The position numbers were made by a program, and so were the translations under genes. The notes under the pieces were generated by a model. The model saw nothing but the letters and a program-made list of their open reading frames with translations, was not told where the DNA came from and searched no databases. Of a stretch of 64,000 nt of DNA, positions 22,414 through 32,872 are shown in pieces. The stretch is from contig JAGPYM010000001.1 of NCBI GenBank assembly GCA_020736575.1, positions 1,240,001-1,304,000 of the forward strand, read 5' to 3'. Origin of the DNA: Thelonectria olida (taxonomy: Eukaryota; Ascomycota; Sordariomycetes; Hypocreales; Nectriaceae). Numbering within the stretch: the first letter of the stretch is position 1; each line of letters opens with the position of its first letter.

Positions 22414-22871
22414 TCAGCCGGAGTGAGAATGCTTCTTCGACTGATCCGTAATGCGAAGAACGAAGTTGACCACCACGGCGAAGAGCAGAATGATGGCGAG
22501 GAAGGTAGGACCAAATCGGTCATCGAAACCGGCCTGGCCCCTCATCCTAATTGATTTGGCTCGCCAATGGTACGTCACCAATGCATACAGCATGGTCAAC
22601 ATGGCGACGCCGGTAAAGAGGAAGGCGGAGATAAAGGCGACGCGATCACCGAAGTTGAGCATGCCAATGGCGAGGGCGCCGAGGATAACGGTGAAGTTCA
22701 GCCATGACAGGAAGGTTCGTTCGTTGGCGAAGAAGACCTTGGGCTCGACGCGGGTTGGCAGAGCAATGCGCTTGCCTGCAAGCAGAGTTAGTCAAAGCTT
22801 GCCGAAGCATTAGCTGAAGAAGGAGGACAAGACGAACCAGGAGCAGTCTGGAGAAGAGGCTGGGAAGACAT
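22414..22871 (-). CDS. vtc1: Vacuolar transporter chaperone subunit Vtc1
   Basis: Small membrane subunit of the VTC complex, which makes polyphosphate from ATP and moves it into the vacuole. Exons 22871-22838 and 22775-22414 give 131 aa, the family's usual length. The 62-bp intron (GTTCGT...TGCAG) joins [12 protein letters not shown] to [21 protein letters not shown]. The DUF202 domain has three hydrophobic helices: [38 protein letters not shown], and [18 protein letters not shown]. The basic residues [12 protein letters not shown] and the ERTFLSWL motif are diagnostic. A Vtc5-like SPX protein lies 21 kb away. Confidence 0.95.
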
Positions 22872-23597
22872 TTTGCAAGCGGGTAAGGTGTTGTGACGAT
22901 GTCGTAGATGGGGAGACGAAAACGGCCGCTGTCGACGATGGGAGGAGAGCTGTTTAGTGTGATCTGATCAATTGAATGCTTGGTCGCTATACTGATGCTC
23001 CTGGTCTAGGAAGAAGCTTCGGAACATGCGCCTGAGGGCTTTGTTGGATAGTATTTCGATCAATGAGTGCAATGGAGAGTAAAGTTACAATGCAGAGGAA
23101 GAAGCTCGCTCGTCTCGGTATCCTTTGCAGCAGTTTGGCCCACTATCGCAGCGGCAGTCAAGTTACAAGCGCAAGAAATGCATGCACGTGGGCTTCTTGG
23201 TTGGCCTAGGGTCACGTGTGGCCTCCGCCAGCCGCGGAACGAATGCACAAATCCATGCAGCGCCCGAAAGGGAAAGACACCAGGCACAAACCACCCAAAG
23301 AAACGATCCATAGCATTGAGGACTGCACGGTTGGGCATTTGGCACAGTGACCTGCACGTGAGTAATCGTGAATCCTTCTAGGATCTCGGAGAATTGCCCT
23401 GTCTGTGCATGAACTTGAATTCTGCTTTCGGATGATGCTAAATCTTTTTTTTTTCGGCTCGTGCATAGTCCGATTTCCGATAACGACGTGACGATTCGAA
23501 CGCATTAACGTTGTTTTGTTTACCGACTCTTTCCCTGACCACGCCATCAACCTCAACCTTTCATCTCCACGCGTCATCCTCATCAACAATCTTCAAA
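22872..23597. promoter_or_regulatory. Divergent upstream region of vtc1 and the dynein light chain gene
   Basis: 726 bp between two start codons facing away from each other. It contains two CACGTG-type cores: gcacgtgggc at about 23185-23194 and tcacgtgtgg at about 23213-23222. Phosphate-responsive bHLH factors (Pho4/NUC-1 type) bind CACGTG/CACGTK sites, so these sites upstream of vtc1 are plausible control elements; that link is inference. Confidence 0.45.
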
Positions 23598-24319
23598 ATG
23601 GCTACCTCTACTCCTGTACGAACGAGACCATACGCCTTTTAATCAAGGCCGAATTGTGCTAACGAATTGTGCAGCCCGTCCCCTTTAACCGCCTCAAGCA
23701 GATCGCGACCGATGTATGACTCCCCCGTTGTTTACCGAATTGTTTACCATCCTCCTCGACAATAATATTCGCCCCAGCTACGACGCGTGCTGATATGTTG
23801 TTTTATTCACACAGGCCTGCAACAGCGCCATCGGCAGTGCCGATTTCTACGACCACGGAAAGACTGAGCAATGGAACTCAACCATTATCGTGAGTGGAAC
23901 ATTACCCCTTTGCGACACCTCCCCTTGCAACGCCCTTTGACGTCACGCTCAACATAGATTAACCCTCCATCCAGAACTCCGTCCTGAAGGCCGTCATCTC
24001 CGAGTCAACCCCTCAGGGTGCCTCTGCTCCCTCGTTCAAGTTCGCCTGCAACAGCACCATCGTCCAGCACCTCGTCCCCACATCCGCTCTCAACAAGGCC
24101 CGCGGCGGCACTGAGACTCAGTCCGAGGAGCCTCATATTTCCACCAGCTCTGAGGCCACTGCCACCGATGGTAAGCCCCACGTCGGTCGACGAGGAATGC
24201 ACAGCGCAACTGGCGCGTACTGGGATGAGAAGAAGGACGGCATGTGGACCTACAAGTATGATGGCGGCGAGGGCAAGGGCCTCGACGTTGTCATCATGCT
24301 CATCTGGGTCGCCATCTAA
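23598..24319 (+). CDS. Tctex-1 family dynein light chain
   Basis: Cargo-adaptor light chain of cytoplasmic dynein, acting in nuclear and organelle transport along microtubules. Four exons, 23598-23615, 23675-23713, 23815-23889 and 23975-24319, give 158 aa; all three introns (59, 101 and 85 bp) are phase 0 with GTACGA, GTATGA and GTGAGT donors and CAG acceptors. Conserved parts: PFNRLKQIATDACNSAIGSA, WNSTIINSVLKAVISE, FKFACNSTIVQH, then a low-complexity insert, and the closing SATGAYWDEKKDGMWTYKY with GKGLDVVIMLIWVAI. The fungal members carry this insert between the two halves. The exons are too short to be seen as one open frame, but the phases agree throughout. Confidence 0.9.
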
Positions 24320-27300
24320 CGTGGTTGCTGAATAAGAGCTAGGAAACAGATATATACTGCAGTCTGCTCTGGGTGGGAGCATTCTTTTGGGTCATGGAAA
24401 GTTCCAGTTCACCTGTGGCGTTAATAGGAACCTGGGAAGCGCGGCATCAAGAATGCGAGCAAAATGTACGAGCTTCCGGTAAAGCCCAATGTTGAGGATA
24501 GTGTTTTGCAAGCCTTGGATGTACATAATCGCCGCTGTTCACAATATTGTGGTGCATTCACTGGTCCGCTTTCTCATTCCCTCGATTCCGTCTTACTACC
24601 TAGCTGTTTTGAGAGCTCACGCAACAGTCTAATTGACCTGACCATCACTTCAATCTCGGTTCCTGGCCCACATTCCGAACTGTCGGGGCTGGAAGAAGCG
24701 TCACGTTCTTGTCATAAGTGAATGCGGCGCGCACGCTCCGCTGTGTAGGAAGAGTAAGCAATGTCTTGAACCTGGTTCAGTCTGTCGCTATTAGCTATTG
24801 GTTTAGCTCAGCCTTCTCTTGATGACTATATTCCAACGTAGGGAACACACTACCGGAGATTCAACTGAGGCATGCGAATACCTTCATATGCATCTAATGA
24901 TAATGTAGTGGTTTGGTCCATTTGCCGACAATGTCCCCTTTCACCCAGGAGGATCCCTCCTTCATTGAAATCATGACTCATACGATTTCTATTCATGCTG
25001 GGGGTAGCGTCGAGAACTTGGCGAGCATCTGAAGACTCATGTAAGGTGTCTGGAAGATCTAACCAGCGAAAGCCTAGAGGAGCATTGATAAGAAGCGAGT
25101 GTCATGGCATACTGTCAAAGAACGAAGTGGAGGCAAGGCCTTTCAAGGATGAATCCTAGTCCGTGGGAGAAGAAAGCGGTGGTAATACTCACCGTCACAT
25201 TTCTATGCATATTTGTTTCGAAAGTCGCGAATGGCCCCAGTGTAGGGTAAGTTCCCCTCGAACACTTCTGCCAGACACTCGATAGGTCATCACTCTTGGC
25301 CGATTTGGTATTAATCATACCTACTTTGCTTGAGGGCCATCCTCGAACTGAGTATCGATTCCTGTACGTCCATCTTACTGCGTTTGACGACTAACAAGAT
25401 CTACCGATCAAGTTCAGGTCGTATGGTTCCAGACTGGGACCCGTCACATTACGATAACTACATACTCGACGACACATCAGATCACGACGGAATATTCAAG
25501 GACGTTTCATTTCACGCCCCGGGATCACAGGGAATGTGAATGGCTACCGACGGGACCGGAAAGCTATCAGTTCCTCCATGTTTTCGAAATGCTAGGGTTC
25601 CAACCATGACTTCATCTAGAACACCAAGAGCCACCACTCTCAAGTACGAAGCATACGAATGACCATTGACACAGCACGCGGACGAACCAATATTGGATTC
25701 TCCGAAAGCTGGAATGAAAACTTCAAAGACGGAGGTCAAATCTGGACACTCCGCCTTCGGTTCGGCTCGTGCAGGTCCTAGAGCAAGCCACCAAACCCCT
25801 GCTTCCTGCACGATGGGATGCATCGCGTACGTCTTCGAAGGGGGTGCCCGCGTTCTACATACGATAAAGACGCAACACCAAGATGAAGTGAGAGTTGGAG
25901 CGTGGGTTCGTAAGGTGACAACGCATCTGGCCATTCTCCACGTTGCGGGCGAGGTGTGGTGTTCTGACAGTCTCATCAGGGTGTTCACATGTTGGGTCTC
26001 TATCACCAACGAGCCAGATCGATGGCGAGAAGGCAACCGCTGAAAAGTATCCTCCGAATATGGCTATCCGATGTTATCCTTGTTATCCCGACGCGATCAT
26101 GTACAGGCGGGCCAACCAGATGCCGAGCCTCATCCGTGAACCGCAGCTGTGTGGTTGAATGGTCCAGGCAAGGAGTGCTGTTTTTGGAATGTCCAAACAC
26201 GGCATTCCGAGAAGATACCTCACCCCAATGCGTCTGACCACACGCACAGATCGAAGATTCGTGGTGGAAAGAGGCGGTCAGTCCCGAGTGCTCAGATGAG
26301 ATGGTTGATGAGATGCTAGGAATAGTATACTTGGCAAACCTTGCACCACATTCCAGCATGAAGAATCGTTGACAATATGGCCATGCTGAAAATTTAGGAG
26401 GCTGATTCACGCCTCCCAAAGTAAGATATCTACTTACGTTGCTTGATATGGAAGGAATGAGCAATTCATGTTTGGGTAACAGTGCAGGAACGAGTCGGCA
26501 TCAGGAGATCGAACCACGTGATGCCGGTAACAAGGTGAGAAAGCTAATACTGCGGCCGGCTCCCAGCGTGAGCAAACTCTTCCAAGGAAAAACAAGCGCA
26601 TCAAGCCTTCAATGACGACCCATCAGTACACAGAGCTGACTCTCTCTCCCGATCTCGACAGTATCATGTTTGAAGCAAATACGTTAGATGCGGGACTGAG
26701 TTGGCGGCCCGTCCCCGCTACCCACACGAGAATTGTGACGTTTGGCAGTTGGTGCCCACCACCACCCCGACCGTCTTGTGTCAACTCCTGCATAATCAAC
26801 ATGCGTTGATTCTGGGCCGATTCTGGATTAATCTAGGCAGCCTTGTTTCTGACACCATCACGAGGACTTTGAGACTCTCCTGCCTCACCCGACACCATCC
26901 CAGAGCAGGCAATGGACTCCGCGAGCGCCTCGCTAAACCAGATAAAATCCCCCCCCCAAGTCTTTGATGGCATCATGCGCGGCTGCAGGACGGACTTGTC
27001 CAAACTGAACTGGCTGTCCACCTACCGCGTGGGGGCTTCCGGCAATGGCCATTGAGTTTGTCTGCCACATCTCGGATCCGACGTTGGTGGAACTGACAGA
27101 AGAGACGACAAGCCGGCGGGGTATGGAATCGAAGCTAGGTTTATGCACCTGCGGCTTCGGCGAGATGGGATGGCAGGGAAAAACAGTAAGTCTGGAACAG
27201 GCACAAAGATGGATGGACAGTTGACTCGCGGAGCAGCCAAATTAAGAGACCAGACTCAGGTTCTGCAGGCTAATTGTGTCCAAGTAACGATCCAACCATC

Positions 27301-28793
27301 CTCGGATACCGAAAACAAGTCGGGTATTCCGTCCGGCCTCTGACTAATTCTTCCGGCTGTCAGAAATTTTTTCGGAATGTCTTAGTGCAACACCCAAGAG
27401 GAACGATACCGGAAGCCAACAGCCTTCTTTCAAACGCTGACCAAGGCGATTTGTAGCTTGATAACATGGCAAAAGGACCCTGAAGACATCATATCGGCGG
27501 AGTTGGAAGTCTTTCCAGACGACGTAACAGTCAAATGATCCCCGTCCTGAATGAAGATCGGTCCCGCTTCAGGCGGGGCTCACCGGCCCGTTAGCCTTCA
27601 TGGTGAGGTGCATTGTCTCCAGAAGGCTCCAGAATGACGACTGGTTCTTTCGCTAAACGGTTCCGCACCGAAAATCACAGCGCTGTATTTGGTTCCTACA
27701 TTCTTGTGTGACTCGGGGGCTTCCGCCGGTATGGCTCTTCGTCATCCGGTCATCGACTCCTTGTCAGACTGCTCTTCGTTGTATGCTTCATCGATTATTC
27801 CATGACTACTGGACCAGACTTTGGACTGTGTTACCCAACGGCATTGTCCGACCCTGAACGGAGCCGCACTGGCATGGACGTTCCTTGGTTCGAGGCTTGG
27901 AGGGGTTGGAGGGGTATGGGATTCCCCCACATGACCTCCCGCTCTCACGACACGACTATCGTCTGGGGGAAGAAGTCCGTCCGGCAGCATGTTCCCGTCA
28001 TACGATGCCAATTCAAAGACCCGGCCCGGCGATAACTGCAAAGCCTGCCAGAACACACATGCTTCCCCAGATGCCGTTGATCGATGGGTCCACTGCAGGC
28101 TGTGGAAGCTCGTTGCCACCGTTGGCTGAAGCTGTTGTCTCCCTCGAGTCAGGCCCGGCATGCGCGGCAATCAAGCCTTGACAAGGTCAGGCCGGAGTCG
28201 CCATGTCAGATGGCCAACAGGGGGTCAAACAAAGAGTGGGCAACGCTCACCTTGGCCACTCACTCTTGTCTCTGTGCCTCGCGCTAGCGTTTCTTTTAGC
28301 TTATCAAAGCTGGTTCTTGGAAGTAGGGACTTGGCCCCCTGGCGAGAGATCTGGAATTGGCCCACGCAACCCACGATGGGTCTTTGGACCCATCACACCA
28401 CCGCACCACCGTCGGTTTCCGACCGGCTCCTCTCTCTCATCACCAAGGCCTTTATAACCGACTTGAGTCGCCACTCGAAGGGGGTTTTCAGTCGTCATTG
28501 TCAATTCTGGTTTTGACTTATACCGAACACCTGCTCATGAACTTGCTAGTGAGGATCCTATCCCACCAGTTCTCAACCAAACAACTTCAACACACCATCG
28601 TCAACATAACATAAGACCTCGAATTCCTTGCCTAACTCGTCACCGCTGGTTTCGCTTGAATCGATCAACAACTACAACAACATCAAAGTCTGGTCCCTTG
28701 CCGACAACAATTGGTGCTGGGATTTAGCTTGTCTATACACCATTCGAGATCTGCCAATCATATATAACGCTTGTCATCCGTTGCAAACCTACA
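24320..28793. other. 4.5-kb gap upstream of the F-box gene; no gene recognised
   Basis: Base composition is mixed and there are no long conserved frames. Overlapping open frames on both strands at about 25.5-26.5 kb (for example 25512-26036 minus, 25666-26043 plus, 26003-26464 minus) show no family features. A run of C lies at about 26949-26957. I see no terminal repeats or transposase remnants. Confidence 0.4.
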
Positions 28794-29714
28794 ATGGTTC
28801 AGGTGCTGCCAGATCCAGCAATCTCTCCCAATGGAGTCCCGGCCCACAACTCCTTTGATGGACCCCTCGTGAGGCGACCAAACTTTGGGAGAACAGACTC
28901 GACGCTCATGTCCCGGGAGGAGCATGCACAGCGCATGCGGGAACTTAACATGAAGAGGGGGGTGATAAAAACTCCCCGACGAGGATGGTCGATGACGGAG
29001 TATCAAGGCGACCGGGAGCCTTCGCAACCTGTCCAGAAGTCCAAACCTCAGGCCGAGCAAAAGGCGCCTACTATCCCCGAGAATGCGCCATGGCCAACCC
29101 CAACCGAGCCTGAGACGCCTGCAGCCCCTCAGAAGCAAACCTCACAACTCCCTCCACGACCCAAGCTGCCTCCGCCTCGTCGCTCTTACTCGGTCATGGA
29201 TTACGAACCTGTGCCCCCTGGACAGCCCGAGCCCCCTAAGGACTCAACCATCCTTGACCTCCCTTCGGAACTTCACTACGCCATCTTTGACTTCCTTGAC
29301 CCCATTGACAGCGTCTGTCTCGGTCTCACCAACTCCAACCTCTATGAGATTCATCGACGCATGCATGGGACCGTGCCTCTCTCCAGCCGATACTCTGGCC
29401 CCAACGACATGGAGTGGGCATGGCGCGGCGCTGGCCCTCTGATTCACTCCAAGGACACCACCCCAGGCAAGGAGAGCCCGATGGAACAGGTCCGTGTCAA
29501 GGGCCAGGTTTACTGCCGGAAGTGCGGTGTCTCCCGTTGTGAGCTGCATCGTCACTTGAAGGAATGGATGGGTGAAGGGTACGAGTACTGTCCCATCAAG
29601 GATAATTATAGCAAGCCGGCTGGTGAGGGAGCCAAGCCGTTCTGCTACATGAAGTCTCCAAAACACCCCAACCGGTGCGGGCGCCACGGAGGGAAGAAGG
29701 CGGCAACCAAGTAA
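28794..29714 (+). CDS. F-box protein
   Basis: A single exon of 306 aa. A disordered Pro/Gln-rich N-terminal half (residues 1-150) carries two related motifs, RRGWSMTEY and RRSYSVMDY. An F-box follows at about 153-190 (STILDLPSELHYAIFDFLDP, IDSVCLGLTNSNLYEIHRRM), which would bind Skp1 in an SCF ubiquitin ligase. The C-terminus has a cysteine cluster (VYCRKCGVSRCELHRHLKEW), then YCPIKDNY and NRCGRHGGKK, possibly binding zinc, in place of the usual LRR or WD substrate domains. The substrate is unknown. It converges on the GT31 gene. Confidence 0.82.
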   Translation: MVQVLPDPAISPNGVPAHNSFDGPLVRRPNFGRTDSTLMSREEHAQRMRELNMKRGVIKTPRRGWSMTEYQGDREPSQPVQKSKPQAEQKAPTIPENAPWPTPTEPETPAAPQKQTSQLPPRPKLPPPRRSYSVMDYEPVPPGQPEPPKDSTILDLPSELHYAIFDFLDPIDSVCLGLTNSNLYEIHRRMHGTVPLSSRYSGPNDMEWAWRGAGPLIHSKDTTPGKESPMEQVRVKGQVYCRKCGVSRCELHRHLKEWMGEGYEYCPIKDNYSKPAGEGAKPFCYMKSPKHPNRCGRHGGKKAATK

Positions 29715-30566
29715 CGGCCGCTAGAAGCGGTTGGAATACACTTAAAAAACGAGAAACATGATTTCAGATGACGAGACGACAACAAGAGCGGATAGATCAA
29801 ATGGCGATACACCTGATCTAGCGGCATGGATTTCTGGGCATTTTCCTTGGCTGGAAACAAACGGTAATGGATCAAGAAGCATAAGACGCAACTGGTCTGC
29901 GAGGGAACATGGGAACCATATTGGATTTGGAACCCGATCGACGGGGCAAGGAAAACGAAAAGAGGATATGGCATTATCCTTTGTAATACTCTTCTTCCAT
30001 TGTTATAAATTCACAACATTTCAATATCTAAACGAGACATGTTCTGGGTGAAGTGAGATGCCGAAAACTGAGCTCCCGTGCCCGATCCGATTGGAGAAGC
30101 CGGCCGTGGCGCGTGCCTCGAGCTTAAAAACTTAATTTTGCAGGTCATGAGAACAAGGGTCCCAGGGTCGTCATGTCATGATCTAATTAGCCTATTCCCA
30201 GTTATTGCCTGTTTCAATTGCGAAGTCAAGCTCTTATCAGCCTTGCCATTTTGATATTGTACCCGTGATCCAACACGCGATGATATCTCCCCCCCCTCTC
30301 ACACAGAACATACAATGTGGTAAAGATATAAAAAGATATCGAATGTTTCCTTTTGCTTTCATAGCCTCTCGCTTCCTGGACATGATTCGAATCCCCGCTC
30401 CCCAAAACGCCTCTCCAGAACATAATAATCCTCTAATCATGGTGATGTACAAGAAGCCGATAATAGAAAAAACGCCGCATCCAGGAGTACAAAGTTGTCC
30501 CATCTCCTCCTATCCAACAGTACACTAGACGTCTAAAAGTGTGAATCGTCTTGGCCACATGCTCGC
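29715..30566. other. 3' flanks between the F-box gene and the GT31 gene
   Basis: About 850 bp between converging genes. AT-rich stretches at about 29995-30030 and 30300-30345 could hold poly(A) sites. No gene seen. Confidence 0.4.
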
Positions 30567-32872
30567 TTAGTCGATGTTCTTCCACTCAGGCTGGCAATCG
30601 CCCTTGGCTTCGATCCACTTGTTGATGCCTTCGACGAACCAACCGCTCGTCCACCGCTCCTCGACCCTCTCCTCGGGACGTGGTTTTCCTAGCTTGAAAC
30701 TCTTGGCAACGCAGCACGCCTTGTTGTGGTACCGCCACTGGAAACACTGTCGGTCGCGGTTCCAGTTAACATCCTTGGAGCGCTCATCGTACTTGCTCTG
30801 CAGTAAAGCGTAGCGCTCGCTGTCCGAACCCAGGCTGTCGTACTGCTCCTTGTTAATGTCCAGGTCTTGCGACATGCACACCGCAGCGCAGTGATCGGGG
30901 CCCTGGTGAGCCTCCTTCTCAGTGGGATTCTTCTCATTATCGGGCTTCTGGCGACTTTTTTCGTGTTCGCCGGCTTCGTTCTGGGAGACCTCGTCGGCGC
31001 CGATATAGCAAACATCGTCGGAGAGGTTGTCGTACTGCTCTCGTCTGGGGACGAGGTTTGGGGCCATGAAGGTTTCATACATTTCCTTGATTTGAAGAAT
31101 GCCCTACCGGCAAGTCAGAACTGATGGACATCAAAAGAAAGGATGATCTGGACGGTGTGCACTTACCCTCTTCTTGCGGGTCTGCTCGTAGAACCATGCC
31201 GAGCTGACCTCTTCAGAGTTCATATGGTGCATGGTGAGAAGAGGCTCACACCAGTGGCCATGTCCATAAGGTAAAGTATTAGGTTTCTCGCCATTGAACA
31301 TGGGATGAGCCTGCTTCACCAAAGATCCGGTATCGTTGACAGCAAGAGCCATAAGGTAATCACCACAGCACTCATGGGGAGCCATCAGATCGTACTTGTC
31401 GGCCAGACCAGGAGTCGCTGCCATCATCTCGACTGTCTCACCAGAAATGACGTATCCGCTACCTCCGTGGGCAAATGGCATGTTCTTAAGCAGAGCCACA
31501 CTGCCAACATAAGGGTGTTTCTCGGGAGTCACCTTGTGCTTGAGCCAGAAGATCAAGTTGGGCCAGAAGACGTAGCTGTCAGCCTCGGCGAAGACGTACC
31601 ACTTCCTGTTGGGTCGCATCTTCCAGGTACGCTCAATCATGTGGAGGAACTTGTACTTGTCGAGTTCCCAACCGCCTCGCATCTCGCTGGTGCAGTCCTT
31701 CTGGGACACGGGGCAGTTGGCCTGGGCATCGTAGAGGTCGAACTCCATGAGTCCCTGCTTGGCCTCGGCGCTGACATTTGAAAGGACATCATACACATGG
31801 TAGTTTCCAACGTTTTGCTCCTGTTGCGGCCGTTAGCACACCTGACGTAACAATTATCCTCGAGCCAAAAGCTGCAGATTGCGTGGTCATAGCTTTGTGC
31901 TCGGACACGTAGGACGTTTCCGGCAACATGCGCCTAGCTGGAATCTCCCCACATGCCACAAGAGCCTGGAGTCTTTGACCGTTCAATCCCTAAAGATTAT
32001 CGACTTACCAAATCCGAAAATAGGAGGAAATCGTCGATGCACTGGAGGCTCGTCAAGAGTTGAGTGGGAAGCTTCTCGAATGCTTCGGTGGCTCCGGTTT
32101 TCATGACAAGAGTGATGTTGTTGAGGTCAGGGAAACCATCGCAGGCCGACTTTCTCTCTTCGGGATAAACATCGGCGTTGTTAGGGTTCTCCTCCTCCTT
32201 GTGCTCATCTTCGGACTTGTTTTCGTCGTCAGGCTTCTTCTCGCTGTTGTCCTCGGGTTTCTTTTCCTCCGGGGGCGGCATGTCTTCTTCAGGCTTCTCT
32301 GCATGGGAAGTTTCCGTGGGCATGCTCTCCTGGGCCTCATCGTGCTTGGGAGTCTCTGTGGGCATGTTCTCATCGGGCTTGTCTGCCTGGGAGGTCTCCT
32401 GGGGCCCGGCCTGGAGTTGTTCATCTTCAGGCTTTTCGCTTTCGGACTTGTCCTGCTCGGATTGGTGTTCCTCGCTCTCAGGTTTCTTGTCCTCACTCTC
32501 GTTTTTGTGTTCAACATCTTCAACGCCGTCGGGGATGTTCACTAATTCAGATCCGTGATCGGATAATTCGTCGGAGTCTTCGGGGTCGTTGTCGTCGGAA
32601 TTCACATCGTCGTCAATTCCAGGGGTGATTTTTGGGATCGCATTGTCAGTCGGACTGTTGCTGAGCAAGGCGCTGGCTGCCGGGTCGCTCTTGGAAGCGG
32701 CATCGTGGCCAAGGTATTTCGTCAGATGGCTGTAAATGCCGGATTCGTGGTCGCTGAGCTGATAGAGGGGCACGAGCAGCAAGAGAATTAAGCCAAGAAT
32801 AGTCAGGACGACGAGCTTGGAGCGTCGAGGGGAGCTCCAAGCGGAGCCGAGATCAATACTCATCGGGTCCAA
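30567..32872 (-). CDS. Type II membrane glycosyltransferase, GT31/fringe-like
   Basis: Exons 32872-32009, 31820-31167 and 31103-30567 give 684 aa; introns of 188 and 63 bp are phase 0 with GTAAGT donors and CAG/TAG acceptors. A short cytoplasmic tail and one membrane helix (LVVLTILGLILLLLVPLYQL, about 20-39) are followed by a long Glu/Pro/Lys-rich stem (about 85-235) and a luminal catalytic region. Motifs of the fungal fringe-like family: NVGNYHVYDVLSNVS, RKWYVFAEADSYVFWPNLIF (the EAD should act as the metal-binding DxD-type site), GGSGYVISGETV, APHECCGDYLMALAV, GHGHWCEPLLTMHHM. The cysteine-rich C-terminus may be a disulphide module. It probably adds sugars in the Golgi; donor and acceptor are not known. 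Divergent to the isomerase gene at 4.2 kb. Confidence 0.85.

Noticed and set aside
26949..26957. C run near 26.95 kb as a possible transposon end
   Set aside because: No inverted partner, target-site duplication or transposase remnant nearby.
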